From assembly GCF_017052465.1 (NCBI RefSeq), contig NZ_JAFHKT010000127.1, positions 27,047 to 91,046 on the forward strand: DNA of 64,000 nucleotides. The letters are read 5' to 3'. The notes below the pieces were generated by a model. It was not told the DNA's origin. It worked only from the letters and a program-made list of their open reading frames with translations, and ran no database searches. The DNA is from Arthrobacter pascens. Its GTDB lineage: Bacteria; Actinomycetota; Actinomycetes; Actinomycetales; Micrococcaceae. The translations under genes and the position numbers were made by a program. This document shows positions 1-7,180 of this stretch, piece by piece. Every line of letters starts with the position of its first letter. The stretch's first letter is position 1.

Positions 1-1
1 C

Positions 2-799
2 GCCGCGGAGGTGCCCGCACCGGTTCCCTTCACGAGGCGCAGCAGGAACAAGATCGAAGCTGTCCTCGGTGACAAGATGCTGATGACGGCCTTCCAGCCC
101 GTCCGGCAGCTTCCGGATGGGCAGGTCATCGGTGTCGAGGCCCTCACACGCTTCGTGAGCGACGACGGCGCCAGCGCCGACCACTGGTTTAACGAGGCGG
201 AAGCGGTGGGCCTGGGTGCCGACCTCGAGATCGCCGCCCTCCTCAGGGCACTCACGGCGGCGCATTCCGTGCCCGAGCCACTGTTCATTGCCTTGAACCT
301 CACGCCCGCCACCTGCCTGGATCCGCGCATTCACGGGCTGCTGGAGCACTCCCAGCTGCCGATGGACCGGATCATCATCGAGCTCACCGGCCAGGTGGCC
401 TCTGACCAGTATCCGTCGCTGAGCGCGGCCCTGGCGCCGCTCCGCAGCCGGGGGCTCCGCCTTGCCGTCGACGGCGCCGGCGCCGGTTTCACGTCGATGG
501 ACCAGATTCTCGAGCTGAGCCCCGACATCATTAAGTTGGACCGCCGCTTCATCGAAAACATCGAGCACTCCGAAGGGCAACGGCTTCGGGGCGCTGCCAT
601 GGCGGAGCTCGCACACTACATCGGTGCGGAACTCACGGCGGAAGGCATTGAAACCGTCGCGGAACTGAGCGCGGTGACGGAGCTGGGGATGACTGCGGCC
701 CAGGGGTACCTCTTGGGCCGGCCGTCGGTGCATCCGCTGGATTGGAACTCCTGGATCCGTTCCGAAAGCGAAACCGCGGTAGGCGGCTCTGCTTCCTGA
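2..799 (+). CDS. EAL-domain protein, partial at left edge
   Basis: This is an EAL-type cyclic-di-GMP phosphodiesterase-like domain. The frame stays open to the left edge and the GTG at 11 has no well-spaced ribosome site, so the gene probably starts outside the window and may carry an upstream sensor domain. Numbering from that GTG, the signature Glu-Ala-Leu is at 43-45, the LNLTP motif holds Asn96, the ELT motif holds Glu124, KLD is at 175-177, AEGIET holds Glu211 and QGYLLGRP is near 231. The DDFGTGYSSL motif reads DGAGAGFTSM (154-163), so the second metal-binding Asp is Gly. Catalysis may therefore be reduced or absent and the domain may act as a c-di-GMP sensor; that last point is inference. 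The gene is convergent with the cysteine-synthase-like gene. Confidence 0.85.
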   Translation, partial: AAEVPAPVPFTRRSRNKIEAVLGDKMLMTAFQPVRQLPDGQVIGVEALTRFVSDDGASADHWFNEAEAVGLGADLEIAALLRALTAAHSVPEPLFIALNLTPATCLDPRIHGLLEHSQLPMDRIIIELTGQVASDQYPSLSAALAPLRSRGLRLAVDGAGAGFTSMDQILELSPDIIKLDRRFIENIEHSEGQRLRGAAMAELAHYIGAELTAEGIETVAELSAVTELGMTAAQGYLLGRPSVHPLDWNSWIRSESETAVGGSAS

Positions 800-832
800 C
801 CGGCGAAAGGCTTCTACGGCAAGGCAGTGGAC

Positions 833-1879
833 CTAGTCCTCCGCCAGGTCCGTGGCCAGGCGGATGTGGTTGTCCGCCAGCCATTCGGGGTTGAAGGCCT
901 TGCTCAGGTAGTTGCGTCCGGTGTCCGGCGCAATGGCCACCACCACCGAGCCGTGCGGGGCGGCCCGTGCCACGCGCAGGGCTGCCGCCACGGTCAGCCC
1001 TGAGGACGGGCCAAGGGAGAGCCCCTCCTCGTTGAGCAGCCGGTGGGCTGTGGTGTACACCTCGTCATTCGGGATGCGTAGGAAACGGTCCAGCAAGCCG
1101 GGGTCAAAGACCTTCGGCCAGTCCGGCTTGGGCCAGGAGTTGCCCACGCCGTCCACCAGGATCTGGCCCGGATGCCCTCCGCTGTAGACCGAGCCGTAGG
1201 GATCGGCGCCGATCACCTCAACATGGCCGGCTGACTTTTCCTTGAAGTACCGCCCGTTGCCGGTGATGGTCCCGCCGGTGCCGACGCCGGCGACGAAGTG
1301 CGTGATCCTCCCCGCCGTCTGCTCCCAGATTTCCGGCGCCGTCCCCTCGTAGTGGGCCTTCGGGTTGGCCGGATTGTCGAACTGGAGGGGCCGCCACGCG
1401 CCGGGAATTTCCCGCGTGATGCGCGCGGCCACCGCCCTCGCATTCGCCGGGGAGTCCGAGGGTGCGCTCCAGTCCGTGAAGACCACCTTCGCCCCGTAGC
1501 GCTGCAGCGCCTCCAGTTTTTCCGAGGAAATGGAATCACCGGTTACCACCACCACGGGGTGCCCGGTCAGCGCCCCGATCAGTGCCAGCCCGATCCCCGT
1601 GTTCCCGGAGGTGCTCTCCACGATCGTGCCGCCGGGCTGCAGCTCCCCGCTGCGTTCGGCCGCGCGCACCATGCTCAGCGCCGTGCGGTCCTTAATGGAG
1701 CCACCGGGATTTTCCGATTCCAGTTTGGCGAAAACCGTGCTGCCCAGGCCCCGGCTCAGCGCGCCCAGCGGAACGAGTGGCGTGTTTCCGACGCGGGCCA
1801 GCACAGCACCGGCGTCGGCCCCGGGATCCACGGCGGCCGCCGCGTGCCGCGGCCCGGGCCCGCCTGTCACAGTGCTCAT
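833..1879 (-). CDS. PLP-dependent cysteine synthase / cystathionine beta-synthase-like enzyme
   Basis: A 348-residue fold-type II PLP enzyme of the O-acetylserine sulfhydrylase/CBS family. The PLP lysine is Lys63 in GGSIKDRTA, the substrate loop TSGNTG is at 90-95, and the phosphate-binding GVGTGGTITG lies near 205. There is no C-terminal CBS-pair regulatory domain. Its ATG overlaps the stop of the upstream lyase-like gene in an ATGA, so the two are translationally coupled. Family members make or break C-S bonds at the beta carbon of serine or cysteine derivatives. It is third in an operon with a flavin monooxygenase and a degenerate ammonia-lyase, which suggests a specialised amino-acid or sulfur pathway rather than housekeeping CysK. 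The exact substrate is not readable from sequence. Confidence 0.85.
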   Translation of the reverse strand: MSTVTGGPGPRHAAAAVDPGADAGAVLARVGNTPLVPLGALSRGLGSTVFAKLESENPGGSIKDRTALSMVRAAERSGELQPGGTIVESTSGNTGIGLALIGALTGHPVVVVTGDSISSEKLEALQRYGAKVVFTDWSAPSDSPANARAVAARITREIPGAWRPLQFDNPANPKAHYEGTAPEIWEQTAGRITHFVAGVGTGGTITGNGRYFKEKSAGHVEVIGADPYGSVYSGGHPGQILVDGVGNSWPKPDWPKVFDPGLLDRFLRIPNDEVYTTAHRLLNEEGLSLGPSSGLTVAAALRVARAAPHGSVVVAIAPDTGRNYLSKAFNPEWLADNHIRLATDLAED

Positions 1880-3528
1880 GCTTCGCCTCCTGTATCGTCC
1901 GTGTCCGCCTGCGGCTGGCGGAGTTCCGGCAGGCTGGCCAGCAGCTCCCGCAGTGCGTCGCGTCCCCGCTCCACCAGCGCCGGAGCCGGCAACTGTTGGG
2001 ACAACAGCCGGGAAAGACGGCCGACGACGGCGCCGGCCCCCTTGCCGAGCGGCCGCGCCTGCGCCGCGGACCCGCTTCCGCCGGTCTCCGCAGCCTGCGC
2101 TTCCGCCAGCAGGTACGCGGCCGTCAGGGCCTCAACGGTGAGCAGCTTCCCGGCAGCTTCCACCGAGCGCTGCAGCTGCTGGAGTGCGAGCGGTGCCAGC
2201 GTCGAGTGGTCCTCCACATCGGCAGAGAGCGTGGGCGCCCCCAAGGTTGCCGGCGCCGCGAGGAATTTCAGTTCAGCCAGCAGGCCCGCGGCCGAATACC
2301 AAAGGAGGCCCGGCAGCTCCTCGGTTGCCAGCGGCGTGCCGCTTCGGGCCGCCTCCAGGTTCAGCTGCCGGATGAGCCGCTGCGGCGGGTAGAGCTTGGC
2401 GATGCGCCGCTCGCTGCTGATGCCTACGTGGGCGAGCCCCAGCCGCAGTGCCTCGAAGGCGAGGGCCAGCTGCATCGGCTGGAAGTTGCCTCCGGACACC
2501 ATCCGGCCGGAGGACAGCTCCGTCAGCGGGTTGTCGCCGCGGCCGTTCAGCTCCACGTCGAGGGCCCCGGCCAGGGCCGTGACCTGGGCACGGAACGCGC
2601 CGTGCGTCTGCGGTGCGGCGCGGAAGGACAGGGCGTCCTGCACCGACACCTCACGCCGCGGGTCCTCCAGCCAGCCGCCGCGCACCAGCCGCCGGACGTT
2701 CGCGGCCGAGATCCGCTGGCCGTCCACCGCCTTGGCCGCCTGCACTGCCGGCGAAAACGGGCTGAGGTTCCCGCCGCCGTCGTACCGCCCGGTGGCCTCC
2801 AGTGACAGGGCGAGTGCGGTGTCCGCGAGGTCGGCCAGTTCGAGCAGCCGGCCAAGCGCCAGGGTGCCGGCGCCGATCGAGTAGGAGTTGGCGCTGACCA
2901 GCGCCAGGGCTTCGCCCGCGGCAAGCACCAGCGGTTCGAGGCCTGCCCCGGCGAGCGCCGCGGCGCCGGAAATGATGCTTCCGTCGGGCGCCAGGGCCTG
3001 TCCTTCACCGATGGCGACGGCGGCCACCGCGGCCAGCTGGGTCAGGTCTGAGGAGCCGACGGAACCGTCGCGGGGAACAGCGGGGACCACTCCCCGGTTG
3101 AGCAATTCCGCATAGAACCGCGCTGTTTCCGGGCGGACCCCGGAGCCGCCGCGGGTGAAGCCGATCAGCCTCGCGAGGATCACGGCGCGGACTTCCTCCG
3201 GAGCGAGCAGGGGGCCGATACCGCTGTGGTGGTAGCGGACCACCTGCACCTGGTAGTCAAGGATGGATTCTTCCACCACGGCTGTGTCCCGGCCCGAGCC
3301 CAGCAGGGTGTTCAGCCCGTAGACCCTGTGGCCGGAGTCGATGGCGGCCTGGACCACTTCACGGGAGAGGCCCATCAGCTCCATCGCATCAGCGCTCAGG
3401 ACGACTTCGACCCCCGGGTCGGAGGCCACCTTCGCCACGTCGGCGGCCACGAGATGTGCCGTGCCGATCAGGAAGCTGGCACTTTTGGCTTCCCGCAGCA
3501 GGTCGTCAGACGCCCGTGTCCCGGCCAT
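1876..3528 (-). CDS. Histidine/phenylalanine ammonia-lyase family protein lacking the Ala-Ser-Gly MIO triad
   Basis: A 550-residue member of the aromatic amino-acid lyase family. Family landmarks are present: YGLNTLLG (70-77), SGVRP (129-133), LNRGVVP, a SANSYSIG segment, RGDNPL, SGGNFQPMQLAL, SSERRIAKL and VEDHS. The catalytic segment, normally GSVGASGDL, reads GSVGSSDL: Ser159-Ser160-Asp161, one residue short and without the Gly needed for the autocatalytic 4-methylideneimidazole-5-one group. Canonical MIO chemistry is therefore not expected. The start is ATG at 3528, four bases after the stop of the monooxygenase gene; the frame runs open upstream, but that part lies inside the monooxygenase gene in another frame. 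The stop overlaps the next start (ATGA). It may be a repurposed lyase or an inactive partner; the substrate is unknown. Confidence 0.85.
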   Translation of the reverse strand: MAGTRASDDLLREAKSASFLIGTAHLVAADVAKVASDPGVEVVLSADAMELMGLSREVVQAAIDSGHRVYGLNTLLGSGRDTAVVEESILDYQVQVVRYHHSGIGPLLAPEEVRAVILARLIGFTRGGSGVRPETARFYAELLNRGVVPAVPRDGSVGSSDLTQLAAVAAVAIGEGQALAPDGSIISGAAALAGAGLEPLVLAAGEALALVSANSYSIGAGTLALGRLLELADLADTALALSLEATGRYDGGGNLSPFSPAVQAAKAVDGQRISAANVRRLVRGGWLEDPRREVSVQDALSFRAAPQTHGAFRAQVTALAGALDVELNGRGDNPLTELSSGRMVSGGNFQPMQLALAFEALRLGLAHVGISSERRIAKLYPPQRLIRQLNLEAARSGTPLATEELPGLLWYSAAGLLAELKFLAAPATLGAPTLSADVEDHSTLAPLALQQLQRSVEAAGKLLTVEALTAAYLLAEAQAAETGGSGSAAQARPLGKGAGAVVGRLSRLLSQQLPAPALVERGRDALRELLASLPELRQPQADTDDTGGEA

Positions 3529-3532
3529 GGCA

Positions 3533-4861
3533 CTAGAAGTCCAGCAGGTTCCGGCGGAAGCCGCCGTCGCCGTAGCTTGTCCGCAGCAGTCCGCGACGGC
3601 GGAGCACCGGAGCCAGCTTGTCCAGCACACCGTGCACGGTGGCCGGGTCCACGAAGCCGGAAAAGAGGAAGCCGTCCCCGCCCACCGCGGCGCCTGTTTC
3701 CTCCAGGTGGTCCGCGATTTCCTCGGCCGTGCCGATGATGCTGTCCCCGGCACCGCCGCTGCGGGCCCGCAGGATCTCGCGCAGGGTCGAGCCCGGCGGC
3801 GCCGCCTTCGAGAAGTGTTCCAGCGTGCCCTGGTTGCTGTTGGTGGTGAGCTCCGGCAGCGGCTCGTCCAGGTCGAACTGCTTGAAGTCGATGACGGACA
3901 GGTATGAGATCGAATTGAGCTGGCTGTCGATGTCCCGCTGCGTCAGTTCCTTCCGCGCGGCCCGCAGTTCCTCCGCTTCGGTCTTTGAACCGACCACGGT
4001 GGGCTTGAGCACGAACAGCACCTTGACGTCGTCGGGGTTCCGGCCCGCCTTGGCGGCCTCGGCCCGGATCGAGTCGCGGTAGGCCTTCATACCGTCCGAG
4101 CCGCGGGCCAGCGCGATCGCGACGTCCGCGTTCCCTCCCGCAAACGCCTTGCCGCGCGGGGACGCCCCGGCCTGCACCAGCACGGGCTCCTCCGGCAGCG
4201 GAGCGGTGTTCAGCGGGCCGCGGACCCGGAAGAACTCGCCGCTGTGCCGGATGGGCCGCACCTTGGTGTGGTCGGCGAACACGCCGGCCCGGGCATCCTC
4301 CACAATGGCGTCCTGGTCCCAGCTGCGCCAGAGCTTCCGCACCACGTCCACAAATTCCTCCGCCTTCTCGTACCGGAGGTCGTGCTCGATCTGCTGGTCC
4401 AGCCCGTAGTTCTGCGCGGCAAGGTCACTGCCGGAGGTCACCACGTTCCAGCCGAGCTGGCCGTTGGAGAAGTGCTGCAGCGTGGCCAGCAGCCGGGCCG
4501 CCGTGAACGGCGGATAGAAGGAGGCACTGACCGTGGGGACAATTCCCAGGTGCTCCGTGGCGGAGAGCAGGTACGGGACGAGGGCCAGCGGATCGTGCTT
4601 GGGTGCGAAGGAGGCCTGCGCGAGGCTCACCTCCGCGCTGCCGCCGTACGTGTCCGGGACCGTGAGCGAGTCCTCGATGATGAACAGGTCCAGTCCCGCC
4701 CGCTCGAACTCGCGCACGGCATGCTGGTACAGCTCGGGTTTCTTCCAGTCGTACCCGATCCCGTAACCGGGCGTCCCCCAGCCCTGGACTCCGAACCCAT
4801 GGCCCACAAACCATCCAAAGTGCAGCATGGGACCGACTCTATTGGCACTCGACTCGTTCAC
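3533..4861 (-). CDS. LLM-class FMN-dependent monooxygenase (NtaA/SnaA/DszA family)
   Basis: A 442-residue luciferase-like monooxygenase of the nitrilotriacetate monooxygenase/DszA/SnaA group. It shows the N-terminal FGWFVGHGFGVQGWG segment, the FERAGLDLFIIEDS and YGGSAEVSL segments, VPTVSASFYPPFTAARLLATLQHFS and the hallmark GWNVVTSGSD, followed by PVLVQAGASPRGKAFA. Enzymes of this group use FMNH2 supplied by a separate reductase to oxidise sulfonates, sulfones or N-substituted amino acids. No reductase is next to it. It heads the minus-strand operon with the lyase-like and cysteine-synthase-like genes. The GTG at 4861 is used here; the ATG at 4828 would remove 11 residues and is a reasonable alternative. 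Confidence 0.9.
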   Translation of the reverse strand: MNESSANRVGPMLHFGWFVGHGFGVQGWGTPGYGIGYDWKKPELYQHAVREFERAGLDLFIIEDSLTVPDTYGGSAEVSLAQASFAPKHDPLALVPYLLSATEHLGIVPTVSASFYPPFTAARLLATLQHFSNGQLGWNVVTSGSDLAAQNYGLDQQIEHDLRYEKAEEFVDVVRKLWRSWDQDAIVEDARAGVFADHTKVRPIRHSGEFFRVRGPLNTAPLPEEPVLVQAGASPRGKAFAGGNADVAIALARGSDGMKAYRDSIRAEAAKAGRNPDDVKVLFVLKPTVVGSKTEAEELRAARKELTQRDIDSQLNSISYLSVIDFKQFDLDEPLPELTTNSNQGTLEHFSKAAPPGSTLREILRARSGGAGDSIIGTAEEIADHLEETGAAVGGDGFLFSGFVDPATVHGVLDKLAPVLRRRGLLRTSYGDGGFRRNLLDF

Positions 4862-5011
4862 TGTTGCCTGGTTTCATCCGGCGTTACGGCGGTTCATCTC
4901 CCGTCATTATGCACCCGGGCCGGATCTTTGTAACCGAAGCTGCGAGCCTCCAGCGTTACGGAACATGACGACGGCGGCGGTGCGCGCCGGCGTCGTCGGT
5001 GTTACGTTTTT
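4862..5011. promoter_or_regulatory. Divergent intergenic region with GC hairpin ahead of the riboswitch
   Basis: Gene-free spacer between the monooxygenase operon (minus) and the SAM-riboswitch operon (plus), so it must hold both promoters. A strong hairpin lies at 4967-4997: arms GACGACG and CGTCGTC, then CGGCG paired with CGCCG, with one G-G mismatch between the two blocks. No clear -35/-10 pair could be assigned with confidence. Confidence 0.5.
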
Positions 5012-5097
5012 GAGGAGTAATGAGAATCGGCGCCAAGCCCTGACTGGCCGGTCGGCAACCCTCCCTCGCGGCGGGGTGCCTCAGGTGAATACTCGGC
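5012..5097 (+). promoter_or_regulatory. SAM riboswitch, SAM-I/SAM-IV clan
   Basis: The leader carries the SAM aptamer signature of actinobacteria: CGCCAAGCCCTGACTGGCC, then GGTCGGCAACCCTCC, then GGGGTGCCTCAGGTGAATACTC. The outer helix is visible as GAGTA (5015-5019) pairing with TACTC (5090-5094). It sits about 45 bases upstream of the DUF1737 gene, which leads rhodanese and metZ, a methionine-synthesis context that fits SAM feedback. A perfect 12-base palindrome, CCGTCATGACGG, overlaps the downstream start codon and could belong to the expression platform. The assignment to SAM-IV versus the SAM-I/IV variant was not resolved. Confidence 0.88.
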
Positions 5098-5142
5098 ATA
5101 TCGACCACTTCGAGCTGCAAGCGTGAGAGAAGGAGATCCGTC

Positions 5143-5451
5143 ATGACGGACGCGCCCCCCGGCGTTACCCTGCCGACCCCGCAGGATAAACCTGAGGAGA
5201 AACTGGCCTACCGCCTGATCACGGGACCCGACAACCGTTCCTTCTGTGAACGCATCTCGGACGCACTGGCCGAAGGGTATGTGCTGCACGGCAGCCCCGC
5301 GGCCGCATTCAACGGCAGAGACGTGATCGTGGCGCAGGCCGTGATCCTCCCCCTCGCCGTCGCCACCGCTGATGCCGCCGTGGCCACCGCCGTGGACCGG
5401 CTGGACTCGGACGAAAACCTCGACGCTGAAGCATTCGAGGGGCACGCGTGA
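5143..5451 (+). CDS. DUF1737 domain protein
   Basis: A 102-residue cytosolic protein. Residues 24-70 match the DUF1737 pattern: KLAYRLITGPDNRSFCERI, then ALAEGYVLHGSPAAAFNG and VIVAQAVILP. The function of the domain is not established. The start ATG follows a good GAAGGAG ribosome site. The stop overlaps the GTG of the rhodanese gene in GTGA, so the two are coupled. It is first gene behind the SAM riboswitch, which ties it to sulfur-amino-acid metabolism by context only. Confidence 0.85.
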   Translation: MTDAPPGVTLPTPQDKPEEKLAYRLITGPDNRSFCERISDALAEGYVLHGSPAAAFNGRDVIVAQAVILPLAVATADAAVATAVDRLDSDENLDAEAFEGHA

Positions 5452-5858
5452 GCTACGCCGGAGACCTCACCCCGCAGGAAGCATGGGCCAAGCTGGAGGA
5501 CGGCGCCATCCTGGTGGACGTCCGCACCGAGGGCGAATGGGCGCATATCGGCATGCCCAACACGGCTGCTACAGAGAACGACCCGCTGTTCATTCAGTGG
5601 ACCTTCCCCGGCGGCATCCCCAACCCCGAATTCATCGACCAGCTCAAGCTGCAGGCGCCGGAGGAAGACGGCACCGAGCTGGTATTCCTGTGCCGCTCCG
5701 GGCAGCGGTCCATTGCCGCCGCCATTGCAGCGACCCGCGCCGGCTTCACCTCGTACAACGTGCTCGAAGGCTTCGAGGGCGAACCCGACCGGTACGGTGA
5801 GCGCACCGTCAACGGCTGGAAGAACCGCGGGCTGCCAACAAACCTGGGAAAGAACTAA
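5448..5858 (+). CDS. Rhodanese-like sulfurtransferase
   Basis: A 136-residue single-domain rhodanese. It has the N-terminal AILVDVRTEGEWAHIGMPN block and an active-site loop CRSGQRS whose Cys is the expected persulfide carrier, followed by the NVLEGFEGE segment typical of the domain. It overlaps the DUF1737 gene by four bases and its TAA is directly followed by the GTG of metZ, so all three are one transcript. Position between a SAM riboswitch and O-succinylhomoserine sulfhydrylase suggests it handles sulfane sulfur for homocysteine formation; the donor and acceptor are inferred, not shown. Confidence 0.92.
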   Translation: MSYAGDLTPQEAWAKLEDGAILVDVRTEGEWAHIGMPNTAATENDPLFIQWTFPGGIPNPEFIDQLKLQAPEEDGTELVFLCRSGQRSIAAAIAATRAGFTSYNVLEGFEGEPDRYGERTVNGWKNRGLPTNLGKN

Positions 5859-7067
5859 GTGACCTTCAATCAAGATGCCGCCGGCTGGAGCCCCGAGACC
5901 CAGGCCGTCCGCGGCGGGCTGGACCGCACCAATTTCCAGGAAACCACGGAGCCGATCTTCCTGAACTCCGGCTTCGTCTACGAGTCCGCGGCCGCCGCCG
6001 AGCGCGCCTTCACCGGCGAGGACGAACGCTTCGTCTACTCCCGCTACGGCAACCCGTCCGTGGCCACCTTCCAGGAGCGCCTCCGCCTGCTCGAAGGCAC
6101 GGAAGCATGCTTTGCCGCGGCGTCCGGCATGTCCGCGGTGTTCACCGCCCTGGGTGCCCTGCTGGCCGCCGGGGACCGCGTGGTGGCCGCCCGCTCGCTC
6201 TTCGGCTCCTGCTTCGTGATCCTCAACGAAATCCTGCCGCGCTGGGGCGTGGAGACGGTGTTCGTGGACGGACCTGACCTGGAGCAGTGGAAGGCGGCAC
6301 TCTCGGTGCCCACCACCGCCGTCTTCTTCGAGTCGCCGTCCAACCCGATGCAGGAAATCGTGGACATCGCGGCGGTCAGCGAACTGGCCCACGCGGCCGG
6401 TGCGACCGTCGTCGTCGACAACGTGTTCGCCACTCCCCTGCTGCAGCGCTGCGGCGACCTCGGCGCCGACGTGATCGTCTATTCGGGGACCAAGCACATC
6501 GACGGCCAGGGCCGCGTGCTGGGCGGCGCCATTCTGGGCACCAAGGAATTCATCGACGGACCGGTCAAGCAGCTGATGCGCCATACCGGGCCCAACCTGT
6601 CGGCATTCAACGCCTGGGTCCTCACCAAGGGGCTCGAAACCATGGCGCTGCGGGTGAACCACTCATCGGCCACCGCGCTGCGCCTCGCCGAATGGCTGGA
6701 GGGCCAGCCGGCCATCAGCTGGGTCAAATACCCGCTGCTGAAATCCCACCCGCAGTACGAGCTTGCCGCCAAGCAGATGAAGGCCGGGGGCACCGTGCTC
6801 ACGCTGGAACTCGCGACGACGGCCGGCCAGTCGGCCAAGGAGGCCGCCTTTGCGCTGCTGGACGCCCTGAAGATCATTGACATCTCCAACAACCTGGGAG
6901 ATGCCAAGTCCCTCATCACCCACCCGGCCACCACTACCCACCGCGCCATGGGCCCGGAGGGCCGCGCCGCCATCGGGCTCAGCGACGGCGTGGTGCGCCT
7001 GTCCGTCGGCCTGGAGGATCCGGAGGACCTGATCGGAGACCTTGAGCAGGCGCTCAAGCAGATCTGA
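5859..7067 (+). CDS. metZ: O-succinylhomoserine sulfhydrylase
   Basis: A 402-residue PLP enzyme of the Cys/Met metabolism family. The PLP lysine is in YSGTKHIDGQGRVLGG, the form characteristic of MetZ; SRYGNPSV, the ASGMSAVF cofactor segment and SNPMQEIVDI are also present, and the C-terminal LSVGLEDPEDLIGDLEQAL is typical. It converts an activated homoserine ester plus sulfide to homocysteine. It is the last gene of the SAM-riboswitch operon, starting with GTG directly after the rhodanese stop. High SAM should shut it off. A hairpin and tandem repeats follow its stop. Confidence 0.93.
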   Translation: MTFNQDAAGWSPETQAVRGGLDRTNFQETTEPIFLNSGFVYESAAAAERAFTGEDERFVYSRYGNPSVATFQERLRLLEGTEACFAAASGMSAVFTALGALLAAGDRVVAARSLFGSCFVILNEILPRWGVETVFVDGPDLEQWKAALSVPTTAVFFESPSNPMQEIVDIAAVSELAHAAGATVVVDNVFATPLLQRCGDLGADVIVYSGTKHIDGQGRVLGGAILGTKEFIDGPVKQLMRHTGPNLSAFNAWVLTKGLETMALRVNHSSATALRLAEWLEGQPAISWVKYPLLKSHPQYELAAKQMKAGGTVLTLELATTAGQSAKEAAFALLDALKIIDISNNLGDAKSLITHPATTTHRAMGPEGRAAIGLSDGVVRLSVGLEDPEDLIGDLEQALKQI

Positions 7068-7078
7068 GTCCCTCGAGT

Positions 7079-7108
7079 TGACCGGGCGCCCTGCCGGGCG
7101 GCCGGTCA
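7079..7108. terminator. GC hairpin between convergent metZ and PKD gene
   Basis: Arms TGACCGGGCGCC (7079-7090) and GGCGGCCGGTCA (7097-7108) pair at 11 of 12 positions around a six-base loop. No T-run follows, so intrinsic termination is only likely, not certain. Confidence 0.5.
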
Positions 7109-7180
7109 GCCTGCCGGGCGGCCGGTCAGCCTGCCGGGCGGCCGGTCAGCCTGCCGGGCGGCCGGTCAGCCTGCCGGCCT
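7091..7180. repeat. Tandem 20-bp repeat, 4.5 copies, overlapping the PKD gene stop
   Basis: CTGCCGGGCGGCCGGTCAGC is repeated exactly at 7091, 7111, 7131 and 7151, with a half copy at 7171. The TCA at 7166-7168 inside the fourth copy is the stop codon of the minus-strand PKD gene, so the array has grown from or into the coding end. Confidence 0.95.

Noticed and set aside
3529..3753. 75-residue N-terminal extension of the ammonia-lyase-like protein
   Set aside because: It overlaps the monooxygenase coding end in another frame and has no family similarity; the ATG at 3528 fits operon spacing.
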